In this document: positions 1 to 7,665 of the stretch, in pieces | Numbering within the stretch: position 1 is the stretch's first letter | Layout of the letters: each line of letters starts with the position of its first letter | Source of the DNA: Actinomycetota bacterium | Lineage (GTDB): Bacteria; Actinomycetota; Actinomycetes; Nanopelagicales; Nanopelagicaceae | Assembly (NCBI GenBank): GCA_009700365.1 | Contig: WLME01000017.1 | Location: 1 to 13,666, forward strand | Length of the DNA stretch: 13,666 nucleotides | Reading direction: 5' to 3' | Position numbers and translations under genes: made by a program | Notes under the pieces: model-generated | Told to the model about the DNA's origin: nothing | The model's database searches: none | Seen by the model: only the letters and a program-made list of their open reading frames with translations

Positions 1-980
1 CCTACAGCAACACCAACCGGCGGCTTACGCCGTAAATCTTCGAGCATAGCCAGCAAGAGCGATCCGGGTTCTCGGTATATCTCGCCCGCTTCGAGGTTAG
101 GCGTCATGATGGAATTTGAACCTAGGTTTGTGTAGATATTTTCATCTATATGGCTCACTGACGAGCCATCTTCGTAATGAGAAGGCGTGTACAAAACGAT
201 TGGTTTTCCATCATTTGCTGCGGTACCGCTCTCGCCAGACCAAAATAGAGTCGAAGTAAGAGCTTTACCCAATTCAAGCGAAGGCGATGACAAGTCAGAT
301 AGTCGACGCTTATCCGGAAGTTGCGCATAGGCATCGAAAGGAGTTGGTTGTTCTATCGTGCCATAACCAAAATAGGGATCGTATGAATCAGTCGAAAGAA
401 ATCCCAGACCATGTGCCATTTCATGAAGAAAAACTGATTCGAGATCATATTCGTTGGTACGAGGAGCTCCATCATTACGTGTATTCCAAATCGCAACTGA
501 GTTAACTTCAATTACCATTTCGGGATTTTCAGGATCTAGATCTTTTCCAGCGAGTGCATTTGCAAGCGCTGAGGGATACCAAAGGCTTTGATCAGGGGCG
601 CCATCGAAACCAGAGTAGTAATTACCAGGGCGGGCACTTCCAAGAACAGTTGATGATGCAACGCGCCCCCACGACGCATCTATTGTGATGGGGACTGCTG
701 ATGAAAAGTTGGCGCTCCATACATCTACGGCTGCTTGGAAATCTTTCTTAGCCCAGTCTGGAAAATTCTTATAGTTAACTTGAAATTTTGATTTCTTTTC
801 AAGATATACGACCTTAGGTGGGCGTGTTTGGGTTGTTCCGATTGATTTGCCTGCATATGTGTGGCCCCACACCGTAGAGGGAGCAACCTTAAAATTGGAG
901 AGAGCATGAGACTGAACAGGAGAAAGAAGGGCAATAAGTGTGACAAGTGCGCTGAAGATTCCTAGAAAATAGCGCCTCAT
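1..980 (-). CDS. Secreted metzincin-like zinc metalloprotease (3' end cut by window edge)
   Basis: The reading frame is open from the ATG at 980 to base 1 with no stop, giving 326 codons of a longer protein. Residues 1-26 form a signal peptide: MRRYF start, hydrophobic core, cleavage site SHA|LS. Residues 186-194 read HEMAHGLGF, the HExxHxxGF zinc-binding helix with E187 as catalytic base. The classical third-ligand position (196) is Ser; H277 in SVSHIDE, shortly before a SIMTP Met-turn-like segment (290-294), is a better candidate. The protein is probably exported and degrades extracellular protein. The function rests on the motif only; substrate and exact family are unknown. It is transcribed divergently from the glutaredoxin gene, with 35 bp between starts. 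There is no Shine-Dalgarno site, but a TAGCGT -10 box lies 8 nt upstream, fitting a leaderless mRNA. Confidence 0.75.
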   Translation of the reverse strand, partial: MRRYFLGIFSALVTLIALLSPVQSHALSNFKVAPSTVWGHTYAGKSIGTTQTRPPKVVYLEKKSKFQVNYKNFPDWAKKDFQAAVDVWSANFSSAVPITIDASWGRVASSTVLGSARPGNYYSGFDGAPDQSLWYPSALANALAGKDLDPENPEMVIEVNSVAIWNTRNDGAPRTNEYDLESVFLHEMAHGLGFLSTDSYDPYFGYGTIEQPTPFDAYAQLPDKRRLSDLSSPSLELGKALTSTLFWSGESGTAANDGKPIVLYTPSHYEDGSSVSHIDENIYTNLGSNSIMTPNLEAGEIYREPGSLLLAMLEDLRRKPPVGVAV

Positions 981-988
981 AGCGGGCA

Positions 989-994
989 ACGCTA
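989..994 (-). promoter_or_regulatory. Putative -10 box of leaderless promoter for the metalloprotease gene
   Basis: On the minus strand TAGCGT (TANNNT type) ends 8 nt before the ATG at 980, so transcription would begin at or next to the start codon. No clear -35 box is visible. Support is the position and the shared pattern with other starts in this window. Confidence 0.35.
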
Positions 995-1003
995 TCAGGA
1001 TGC

Positions 1004-1009
1004 GAGAAT
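1004..1009 (+). promoter_or_regulatory. Putative weak -10 box for the glutaredoxin-like gene
   Basis: GAGAAT matches TATAAT at four of six positions, including the important A2 and T6, and ends 6 nt before the ATG at 1016. This agrees with a leaderless start. The only other help for initiation is AGGA at 997-1000, which is too far upstream (15 nt) for a good ribosome binding site. Confidence 0.3.
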
Positions 1010-1015
1010 GGCGTC

Positions 1016-1261
1016 ATGGTCACCGTTTACTCTCGCCACGGGTGCCACCTTTGTGAAGATGCCATACAGACCTTAGAAGGCATGCGCCAGGAACTCAGAT
1101 TTTCAATTGACGTTATCTATATCGACGGAAATCCAGAACTTGAAAAACTATACGGAAATGAAGTTCCGGTAATTCATATCAATGGCGAACACCACGATTT
1201 TTACAAAGTTGATCCAGAACGCTTTAGAACTTCCCTTGAAAAACATCGTCGGCATCAATAA
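1016..1261 (+). CDS. Glutaredoxin-like thiol-disulfide oxidoreductase
   Basis: This 81-residue protein has the thioredoxin fold of the small glutaredoxin-like (DUF836-type) family. A first beta strand (MVTVYS) leads to the redox motif C10-HL-C13, followed by a helix, a central strand (IDVIYID) and the cis-proline loop at P51 (NEVPVIHI). The length is normal for the family. It probably reduces or exchanges disulfides in the cytoplasm; the partner is unknown. In other actinobacteria this family often lies beside a HAD-IB phosphatase or haem genes; here a HAD-IB gene lies 5 kb away. It is a single gene between a divergent protease gene and the convergent XPB gene, and its last 38 bp overlap the XPB 3' end. 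There is no ORF support for an earlier in-frame start. Confidence 0.85.
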   Translation: MVTVYSRHGCHLCEDAIQTLEGMRQELRFSIDVIYIDGNPELEKLYGNEVPVIHINGEHHDFYKVDPERFRTSLEKHRRHQ

Positions 1262-2873
1262 TCCGATAGGAGTAACCCTGCTCAGCTAAGAACCTTTGGC
1301 GGTTCTGAGCAAAATCTTGGTCAATCGTGTCACGAGAAACAACTGAGTAAAACTTTGCAGTACGGCCATCGGATTTTGGACGAAGAATTCGACCAAGGCG
1401 CTGAGCTTCCTCCTGGCGCGATCCGAATGCGCCAGATACTTGAATGGCAATTGTTGCTTCGGGTAAATCAATAGAGAAATTTGCAACTTTAGAAACTACT
1501 AAGCACGTTATTTCACCAGTTCTAAAGGCAGCAAATAGACGTTCGCGTTCCTTCTGAGGGGTATCACCCTTGATAAGCGGTACGCCAAGGGTTTCTGAAA
1601 GATCATCAAGCTGGTCGATATATTGACCGATAACTAAGACTTGTTCTCCAGAGTGATGTGCAACAAGCTCTTCTACAACATTTCTCTTAGTTCGGGTTGT
1701 AGCGCAGTATCGGTATCGCTCTTCTGGTTCAGCAGTTGCATAAGAAAGTCGCTCTGCTTCGGTTAAATTCACTCGAACTTCGATACATTCTGCTGGAGCG
1801 ATATAACCTTGAGATTCAATCTCTTTCCAAGGGACATCAAATCTCTTTGGACCTATCAGAGAAAAGACTTCGCCTTCCATTCCATCTTCGCGAACGAGCG
1901 TTGCAGTTAAACCAAGACGACGGCGCGATTGGATATCGGCTGTAAATCGAAAGATTGGGGCGGGAAGAAGGTGTACCTCGTCATAGATAATCAATCCCCA
2001 GTCATGAGTATCAAATAGATCCAAGTGGGCGTAGACACCATTCTTCTTCTTTGTCATAACTTGGTATGTAGCAATAGTTACAGGGCGAATCTCTTTCTTT
2101 GCCCCTGAGTACTCACCTATCTCTTCTTCCGTCAATGTTGTGCGCTTAAGGAGTTCGTCACGCCATTGGCGTGCAGCAATTGTGTTGGTCACAAGAATTA
2201 AAGTAGTTGCCTTGGCATGCGCCATAGCTGCTGCCCCAACAATTGTTTTTCCTGCGCCGCATGGAAGTACAACTACTCCCGACCCACCATGCCAGAAACC
2301 TTCAGCTGCATGTTCTTGATATTGGCGAATCTTCCATCCATCTTCTTTCAGCGCAATGTCATGGGCCTGACCATCAACATAACCTGCAAAATCTTCAGCG
2401 GGCCATCCCAGTCGAAGCAGCGATTGCTTTATTTGACCTCGCTGGCTTGGGTGCACGGCAATTGTTTCCTTATCGATGCGAACTCCCAGGAGAGGTGCAA
2501 TCTTCTTTGCTCGTATGACTTCTTCCAGAACTCCCGTATCTGTTGTGACGAGAATCAGTCCATGGACAGGATCTGCTTCAAGACGAAGTCGACCGTAGCG
2601 AGACATTGTTTCTGCTACATCGACAAGGAGTGAGTGGGGAACTGCGAAGCGCGAGTATTTGATGAGAGTATCAATCACTTGTTCTGCATCATGTCCTGCA
2701 GCGCGTGCATTCCAAAGACCTAAATTGGTCAATCTATAAGTATGGATGTGCTCAGGTGAACGTTCGAGTTCGGCAAAGGGCGCAATTGCTCTGCGACATT
2801 CGGTCGAAAGTGCGTGATCTACATCGAGAAGAAGAGTCTTATCACTCTGAACAATTAGTGGTCCATCGGTCAT
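1224..2873 (-). CDS. DNA repair helicase XPB (ERCC3-like, SF2)
   Basis: This 549-residue SF2 helicase has the usual bacterial XPB length. The N-terminal region (about 1-140) is the XPB-specific damage-recognition-like domain. Helicase domain 1 has Walker A PCGAGKT (204-210), DEVH (298-301), motif III TAT (323-325) and the XPB signature RED (328-330). Helicase domain 2 has motif VI QRLGRILRP (491-499). All residues needed for ATP-driven 3'-5' unwinding appear intact. In eukaryotes XPB is the TFIIH helicase; the role in actinobacteria is presumed DNA repair or transcription-linked remodelling. It is the last gene of a minus-strand operon. Its ATG overlaps the M20 peptidase stop by 4 bp (ATGA), with AGGA 9 nt upstream, so translational coupling is likely. 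Its 3' end overlaps the glutaredoxin gene by 38 bp on the other strand. Confidence 0.95.
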   Translation of the reverse strand: MTDGPLIVQSDKTLLLDVDHALSTECRRAIAPFAELERSPEHIHTYRLTNLGLWNARAAGHDAEQVIDTLIKYSRFAVPHSLLVDVAETMSRYGRLRLEADPVHGLILVTTDTGVLEEVIRAKKIAPLLGVRIDKETIAVHPSQRGQIKQSLLRLGWPAEDFAGYVDGQAHDIALKEDGWKIRQYQEHAAEGFWHGGSGVVVLPCGAGKTIVGAAAMAHAKATTLILVTNTIAARQWRDELLKRTTLTEEEIGEYSGAKKEIRPVTIATYQVMTKKKNGVYAHLDLFDTHDWGLIIYDEVHLLPAPIFRFTADIQSRRRLGLTATLVREDGMEGEVFSLIGPKRFDVPWKEIESQGYIAPAECIEVRVNLTEAERLSYATAEPEERYRYCATTRTKRNVVEELVAHHSGEQVLVIGQYIDQLDDLSETLGVPLIKGDTPQKERERLFAAFRTGEITCLVVSKVANFSIDLPEATIAIQVSGAFGSRQEEAQRLGRILRPKSDGRTAKFYSVVSRDTIDQDFAQNRQRFLAEQGYSYRIIDADDVFQGKF

Positions 2874-3970
2874 GACAACAAATCCTTAATAAAGGCGTGA
2901 AGGAAATCGCTTCGCTCTTGCATCGAAGAGATACTGACCCATTCGTTTGGTGCATGAGCTCCTCCGCCTACGGCGCCAAGTCCATCAAGTACCTGCGCAC
3001 CAGCGGCTGCAGCGAAGTTTCCATCGCTTGCTCCACCAACCTGAGCAGATCCCAGTGGTTTCATCCCAAGGGCTGCTGCAACTTTTTCTGCACGTTCATA
3101 GAGATATTGCGTTGAGGTTGGTTGTAATGGTGGGCGATTAAGCCCGCCAGTGATTTCAAAGCGAGCGTTGGGATTAACGGGAAGAAACTCTTTGATTGCA
3201 GCATCTACGCGCTCGAGTTCAGCTTGCGAGAATGAACGCGCATCGACATCAAGCACTGCAAGATCTGGAACGGTATTTGTTGTATTTCCAGAGTGCAGCA
3301 ATGTTGGTACAACAGTTGTACCATGTTCAAGATTTTCTAATTGGGCAAGCGCCAAGATTGCATGTGCAATTTCGGTTGTCGCATTTATTCCTTTTTCAGG
3401 TTCGAGGCCAGCATGAGCTGCAAGACCATGAACTTTGATTTGATACATCGCTGTGCCCTTGCGCCCCGTCTTTACCTTTCCATCAAGAGATGCTTCAAGC
3501 ACAAGCACAGCCTTGGATTCTTTTGAAAGATCTTTGATGAGCGCCTTTGATGCGCGGCTTCCAGTCTCTTCATCCGTTGTCGCAACAAGGGCAACAGAAC
3601 CTTCGATACCTTTGAGCGCATACAAGGCTTGAATAAATCCAGCTTTCATATCAAATGTTCCGGGTCCACGCAGAACATCTCCGTTAACTTCCCACAGTGG
3701 TTGGTAGGAACCTTTCGGCCACACAGTATCGAGGTGTGCAAGTACAACTACATCTGGTTTTTCTGCACCCCACCAGAAAACTGGTCGTCCTTCAATCTCT
3801 TTAATCTGCGCAGGAACGCCGAGTACGCGAGTAGCTATATCGCTTGCGAGATGAACGACAGAACGACATGCCTCAAGATCTTCTGTCGGTGATTCACACC
3901 GTACGAGTGCTTCAAGAGCTGCCAACATAGGCTCAAGTCTGCCGTATTCGGGGGCTTTCTCGCTTGTCAT
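2870..3970 (-). CDS. M20 family metallopeptidase (carboxypeptidase G2-like)
   Basis: This 366-residue protein is a full-length M20A-type dizinc hydrolase. By comparison with carboxypeptidase G2 the metal ligands are H79 (AHLDTV), D107 (FDMK, bridging), E135 and E159 (VLEAS), and H339 (GGAHAPNEW), with D81 supporting and E134 (TTDEETGS) as catalytic base. The dimerisation/lid domain lies at about 170-280 (HGLAAHAG segment). There is no signal peptide, so it is cytoplasmic. It should release amino acids from peptides or cleave an N-acyl-amino acid amide; the substrate cannot be read from the sequence. It overlaps the upstream 743-aa gene and the downstream XPB gene by 4 bp each (ATGA), so the three are almost certainly co-transcribed. 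A peptidase between these two helicase-linked genes is unexpected. Confidence 0.92.
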   Translation of the reverse strand: MTSEKAPEYGRLEPMLAALEALVRCESPTEDLEACRSVVHLASDIATRVLGVPAQIKEIEGRPVFWWGAEKPDVVVLAHLDTVWPKGSYQPLWEVNGDVLRGPGTFDMKAGFIQALYALKGIEGSVALVATTDEETGSRASKALIKDLSKESKAVLVLEASLDGKVKTGRKGTAMYQIKVHGLAAHAGLEPEKGINATTEIAHAILALAQLENLEHGTTVVPTLLHSGNTTNTVPDLAVLDVDARSFSQAELERVDAAIKEFLPVNPNARFEITGGLNRPPLQPTSTQYLYERAEKVAAALGMKPLGSAQVGGASDGNFAAAAGAQVLDGLGAVGGGAHAPNEWVSISSMQERSDFLHAFIKDLLS

Positions 3971-6198
3971 AAAGCTGCAACCCCCGTGATTCGAGCGATT
4001 CTGAAGGTCTGTACTTCGCCCGTTGCATGGTCGCGCGCAATAAGTGAGCCCGCAGATAATTTGAGTGGGTCGATGATTCGATGCGAAACCAATCCATTGT
4101 TATCTGCATATCCAATTGAGAGTGACTTATTGGGTTGATTTTGAAGATAGTCACTTAACAAATCAAGTGTTTCATTTGCAGTTGTGCGAGGAAGAGAACC
4201 TAGTGCTTCAGTCGCAATATTGCGCATAGTGCTCTGTTTGCGACTCGACTTTTCGCCAGTGCGAAGAGCGCGAAGTGCATTCTCAATGTCATTTTGATTA
4301 AGACGATCAAATTCCCCAATAATTCTTGGCGGTCGCGCTTTCGTTTGTGCTCGCTGAATTCGCGGCCCACTGAGTAAGAGCCCTCGTGAATCTTCGCCAG
4401 CAGGAAGATAACCGCAGCTTCGTAAAATATTCATCGCCTCTGCAGCATCGTGGCCGCAGATTAGAACTTCAGGTGCAATCTTCCGCAATCCCAATATTTC
4501 TAGACGCTTATCACCGAGTATCTGAGTGATAAGTGTTGAATCTTCGCAGCGAATAAAGGATGCAGTATTGCCAACGCGCAGCTTGCCGTGCTTCTTCGCA
4601 ACATCTGCAATGAGATATTCGAGCGGCTGAGGCATTGGCGTCTTTGATGTCTTCGTAAGGAACTTTGTAATCTCGTCACCAGTGCGACCATGATCGAGGC
4701 CACGTCGAATCGATCCTTCAGAGAATCGGAAGACTGTTGCCCCGCCTCGAGATTCCACATCGGCAATCAACGCAAGCTCTTGTGCCACTTCGTGTTCAAG
4801 AGGTCCTGGAGCAATCGCAGTGTTATCGCTTTGAATCAAAATGTGATCTACCGATTTTGGTAAGTCTGAGTCGATAGCAGTTACATCATTTCCTTCAAGA
4901 AATTCAATAGCGTAAGGAGAAATAGCTCCTTGTCCCGTCATTCCGAGCCACTCAGCTTCACGCAAGGTCCAGAGGATGTAATCCTTGTGTAATCCACCAG
5001 AACGCTTGGAAGGTGAAATCCAAAGCGCCGCAGAAAAGATTGAATCAAAATGTGGAGCAATGTTTAAGTTCTCGCGTAACAGGCTGAGAGTCAGGCGACG
5101 GGTACTAGCTGCGTTTGAGCGATCAAGTTCGGGTCCAAGAGGTGCAACATTCTTACTGCCCTCTTTACCTACTAGTCCTGACAGACGTGATGATGAATAC
5201 CATGCACTAGCCAAAATCTGCCATCTCATAGAAGAGCTCTGTGTTAACCAGATATCAAATTGATGTGTAGGAAGGATTCGATCATCTGGATCAATAGTTA
5301 ATAACCCCGCAAGATAAGAAATTTCAGCAACAAATGCTGCGCAATTTTCATCAACACCTAGATGGAGGGATATCTCTTTTAGGTCACGTACACCAAGCCC
5401 GCCAGAGCGAAGCGCTGATGCCGGTTCTTGTGCCCAGAAATTAAGAATCTCTTCGGTCCAACGAAGGAAAGTTGCAATGTTTGCAATCGCTGCAAGTTGC
5501 ACATTGCGCTGATCTCTTTTATCGCCAGTAACTGCAGGTTGAGTTGTTTCGCACTCTCTATGAACTTTATTACCACGTAGGTAGATTGCAACCTCTTTTG
5601 GAAGTACAACGGTTTGTTGATTAAAAGGTATTAAGAAACCTTCTTCAAGTAACCACTGAACCCCGGCACCAGGTTTCTTGATATCGCCAATAGTTCCGCG
5701 AGGTGGACCCCACACCATCGCATCAAGAACTTTCTTTGATGCAGCAGGCGCTTCATCTAGCTTCTTCAATTTCAACTTGCCCATTGAAGATGGTCCAAGA
5801 GCGGAGATTTCATTACCGAGGACATCTTTCAAAGTAGTGGGCGTGCGCAAACCATCATTATCTGAGTACAACAAGCCTCGTTCGATAAGACCAGGGATGA
5901 GAAAGAGTGCGGACTTCTCAGTAAGTGCGGCAACCTCTTTTTCGGTAAAAGGTTCTTCAAGAATTACGCATACTTCAAGGACCTGAAGTTGCCATTTATT
6001 GAGTGCATCAACTGCTCTGGCAAGGCTTGGGGCAGATGAAGCGCGCACGGCAAGACTTGCGATATCAGGCGGTACTGGAGTTACAAGATCGGGGCGATAA
6101 GTGAAAATGGAAATTAACGCAGCATCATCGAGGCCGCGAAGGTAATCTGCGAAAGAGCGAATTTCCATAACCTGCCAACGATAGCCGTTGTTGTGCAT
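3967..6198 (-). CDS. Helicase-associated protein, XPB/Ssl2-like C-terminal domain plus WYL-like tail
   Basis: This 743-residue cytoplasmic protein resembles the large actinobacterial 'helicase-associated' proteins encoded next to XPB (M. tuberculosis Rv0862c, beside Rv0861c). The N-terminal half is helical, with winged-helix-like stretches. Residues about 450-575 resemble the Helicase_C_3 domain: VDHILIQSDNTAIAPG, then GKLRVGNTASFIRCED. No Walker A or DExH box is present, so it is not itself a helicase. The last 50 residues (about 693-740: LSIGYAD, SHRIIDPL, TFRIARI) resemble a WYL domain core, although the W-Y-L triplet is not kept. It probably works with XPB; a regulatory or DNA-binding role is inferred. 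An alternative start is the ATG at 6168 (Met11), which suits the family N-terminus and has TATCGT 9 nt upstream. The stop overlaps the M20 start by 4 bp. Confidence 0.82.
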   Translation of the reverse strand: MHNNGYRWQVMEIRSFADYLRGLDDAALISIFTYRPDLVTPVPPDIASLAVRASSAPSLARAVDALNKWQLQVLEVCVILEEPFTEKEVAALTEKSALFLIPGLIERGLLYSDNDGLRTPTTLKDVLGNEISALGPSSMGKLKLKKLDEAPAASKKVLDAMVWGPPRGTIGDIKKPGAGVQWLLEEGFLIPFNQQTVVLPKEVAIYLRGNKVHRECETTQPAVTGDKRDQRNVQLAAIANIATFLRWTEEILNFWAQEPASALRSGGLGVRDLKEISLHLGVDENCAAFVAEISYLAGLLTIDPDDRILPTHQFDIWLTQSSSMRWQILASAWYSSSRLSGLVGKEGSKNVAPLGPELDRSNAASTRRLTLSLLRENLNIAPHFDSIFSAALWISPSKRSGGLHKDYILWTLREAEWLGMTGQGAISPYAIEFLEGNDVTAIDSDLPKSVDHILIQSDNTAIAPGPLEHEVAQELALIADVESRGGATVFRFSEGSIRRGLDHGRTGDEITKFLTKTSKTPMPQPLEYLIADVAKKHGKLRVGNTASFIRCEDSTLITQILGDKRLEILGLRKIAPEVLICGHDAAEAMNILRSCGYLPAGEDSRGLLLSGPRIQRAQTKARPPRIIGEFDRLNQNDIENALRALRTGEKSSRKQSTMRNIATEALGSLPRTTANETLDLLSDYLQNQPNKSLSIGYADNNGLVSHRIIDPLKLSAGSLIARDHATGEVQTFRIARITGVAAL

Positions 6199-6230
6199 GG
6201 ACTGCTAATTGGAATCTATCAATACCTTAC

Positions 6231-6992
6231 TTAGCGCTTACGAGGCGTTAGCCAGGTTGCAACCGCCGCGAATCTGCTGACGGCAGGGCCGAGCAATCTG
6301 TTGAGGAAACGCGCGCGTCTGAAATCGTGAATTGGCCAGCCTTCAGCAAGTGCTCGAATTCGCAAAATTGCATCAGGGTTGATTGCACAAGGATGTCCGA
6401 CAGCTTGCAGAAGCGGAATGTCATTATGGCTATCGGAATAGGAGTAGCAATCCTGTAAATCAAAGCCATGGATGCGAGCCAATTCTTGAATTGCAATCGC
6501 CTTTTCAATTCCATGAAGTAGCTTTCCATCGAGATGCCCGGTGTAGACACCATTTTCAATGCGCGCTTTACTGCCGAGTGCTCCGGTAAGCCCAAGCCTT
6601 TGTGCAATTATATTTGCCATATCTTGGGGAGCAGCGGTGACCAACCAGACTTCTTCCCCTTTATCAAGATGAGATTTCGCGATTTCAAAAGTTCCTTGCC
6701 ATAACTTAGGCGAAACGAATTCGTCATAAATTTCTTCGCCAACTTTTTTGATGTCATCGACTGCATGCCCACCAATGAAATCAGTAGCTGCGTTTTGAAA
6801 TTTTTCGATCACTTCTTTCTTTTCGGTACCAGTCATGCGAAATCTTAAATTTGCCACCACAAAACGAGAGATATCGGCTTTTGTGAAGAAGCCACGTTGG
6901 TACATGCCTCGTCCGAGAAAGTAGAGAGTGGACCCTCGCACAAGGGTGTTATCTACATCGAAAAAGGCTGCTCGTTTTGAGGTGAGTGCCAT
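6231..6992 (-). CDS. HAD-IB family hydrolase (SerB-like phosphatase)
   Basis: This 253-residue protein carries all HAD motifs. Motif I is FFDVDNTL (nucleophile D12, acid/base D14), motif II is LVTAAP (T119), the lysine is K164 (HGIEKAIA) and the Mg-binding motif is YSDSHNDIP (D187, D191). A helical cap lies at about 20-110, as in subfamily IB (TIGR01490 type). The C-terminal part after 215 (basic, ending LTPRKR) is weakly hydrophobic and may touch the membrane. It should hydrolyse a small phosphate ester, possibly phosphoserine or a lipid headgroup phosphate; the substrate is not determinable. It is the first gene of the minus-strand run, 32 bp before the 743-aa gene. Its promoter is divergent from that of the cytochrome c operon. 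Confidence 0.88.
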   Translation of the reverse strand: MALTSKRAAFFDVDNTLVRGSTLYFLGRGMYQRGFFTKADISRFVVANLRFRMTGTEKKEVIEKFQNAATDFIGGHAVDDIKKVGEEIYDEFVSPKLWQGTFEIAKSHLDKGEEVWLVTAAPQDMANIIAQRLGLTGALGSKARIENGVYTGHLDGKLLHGIEKAIAIQELARIHGFDLQDCYSYSDSHNDIPLLQAVGHPCAINPDAILRIRALAEGWPIHDFRRARFLNRLLGPAVSRFAAVATWLTPRKR

Positions 6993-6998
6993 GTCACT

Positions 6999-7004
6999 AC
7001 CCTA
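6999..7004 (-). promoter_or_regulatory. Putative -10 box of leaderless promoter for HAD-IB gene
   Basis: Minus-strand TAGGGT ends 6 nt before the ATG at 6992. No Shine-Dalgarno site is present, in keeping with a leaderless transcript. It lies back-to-back with the plus-strand -10 box at 7031-7036. Confidence 0.4.
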
Positions 7005-7030
7005 TAGATAAGAGGCCTTTTGCGACGCTT

Positions 7031-7036
7031 TATGCT
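7031..7036 (+). promoter_or_regulatory. Putative -10 box of the cytochrome c maturation operon
   Basis: TATGCT is a good TANNNT box and ends 7 nt before the ATG at 7044, which predicts transcription starting at the A of that ATG. This decides the start of the histidine phosphatase: upstream in-frame TTG (7020) and ATG (7032) codons would lie before or inside the -10 box. No convincing -35 box is seen. Confidence 0.5.
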
Positions 7037-7043
7037 TAGCGCC

Positions 7044-7664
7044 ATGAGTTCCTCAGTCCACGTAATTCGCCACGGCGAGGTAGAGAATCCCAACAAAATT
7101 CTCTACGGTCGTCAACCAGGTTGGCGATTATCAAAACGCGGAGAAGAGATGGCTGAAGTAATTGGTGATTGGTCCAAATCAATAAATCTTGGTGCTCTAC
7201 ACGTTTCTCCACTTCAGCGCGCACAAGAAACTGCTGCTCCGATTTCGCGAGCACATTCAATTCCTATAGTTACAGATGATCGCCTCATAGAAGCCGAAAA
7301 TGTTTTTGAAGGAAAATCTTTTGAGTTCGGGAGTGGCGTACTTAAGCATCCATCGTCGTGGCGCCATCTTTACAATCCGTGGAAACCATCTTGGGGCGAA
7401 CCTTACGAAGAACAAATCTCACGCATGCTGGCTGCGATCTTCGACGCCAAAAAGGCTGCTGATGGAAAAGATGCGATTGTCGTTTCACATCAATTGCCGA
7501 TTTGGATACTTCGTAGCGCCATAGAAGGACGCAGACTCTTGCACGATCCGCGCAAACGTGAATGCACATTGGCATCCGTGACAAGCGTACATTTTGATGA
7601 AGATGGAATGATCACAGGAACTTCTTACTCTGAACCCGCCAAGCATCTGCTGCAATCGAAATAA
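7044..7664 (+). CDS. Histidine phosphatase (phosphoglycerate mutase-like) family protein
   Basis: This 206-residue member of the histidine phosphatase superfamily has an intact active site. The phospho-accepting His is H10 in the RHGE motif (R9-H10-G11), with R59 (SPLQRAQ), an acid at E83/E85 (LIEAEN) and the second His H149 (VVSHQ). No signal peptide is visible. It should remove phosphate from a small molecule or protein; the substrate is unknown. It is the first gene of the operon and its stop is 1 bp from the ATG of the ResA-like gene. The same position, in front of the Ccs genes, is occupied in M. tuberculosis (Rv0525), so the link to cytochrome c or haem metabolism seems conserved but unexplained. 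The start at 7044 is chosen because a -10 box lies 7 nt upstream and it puts the RHG motif at the usual N-terminal distance. Confidence 0.88.
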   Translation: MSSSVHVIRHGEVENPNKILYGRQPGWRLSKRGEEMAEVIGDWSKSINLGALHVSPLQRAQETAAPISRAHSIPIVTDDRLIEAENVFEGKSFEFGSGVLKHPSSWRHLYNPWKPSWGEPYEEQISRMLAAIFDAKKAADGKDAIVVSHQLPIWILRSAIEGRRLLHDPRKRECTLASVTSVHFDEDGMITGTSYSEPAKHLLQSK

Positions 7665-7665
7665 A

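Noticed and set aside
725..946. Minus-strand open frame of 73 codons beginning with a hydrophobic stretch
   Set aside because: It is a shifted frame inside the metalloprotease gene; the real frame carries the signal peptide and the HExxH motif.
1280..1310. Hairpin GCTC-bulge-AGAACC / GGTTCT-GAGC just after the glutaredoxin stop, a possible terminator
   Set aside because: It lies fully inside XPB coding sequence, has a 5-nt bulge, and is followed by AAAATC on the plus strand, not a T run; coding constraint explains it.
2217..2633. Plus-strand open frame of 138 codons opposite XPB
   Set aside because: It is antisense to the conserved Walker A region of XPB, has no ribosome site or -10 box, and its protein is Cys/Phe-rich and unlike any family I know.
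6248..6607. Minus-strand open frame of 119 codons within the HAD-IB gene
   Set aside because: It is a shadow of the HAD-IB frame, which has all four catalytic motifs intact.
7020..7043. Upstream TTG (7020) or ATG (7032) as start of the histidine phosphatase
   Set aside because: The likely -10 box TATGCT at 7031-7036 overlaps this stretch and the extra residues add nothing recognisable before the RHG motif.
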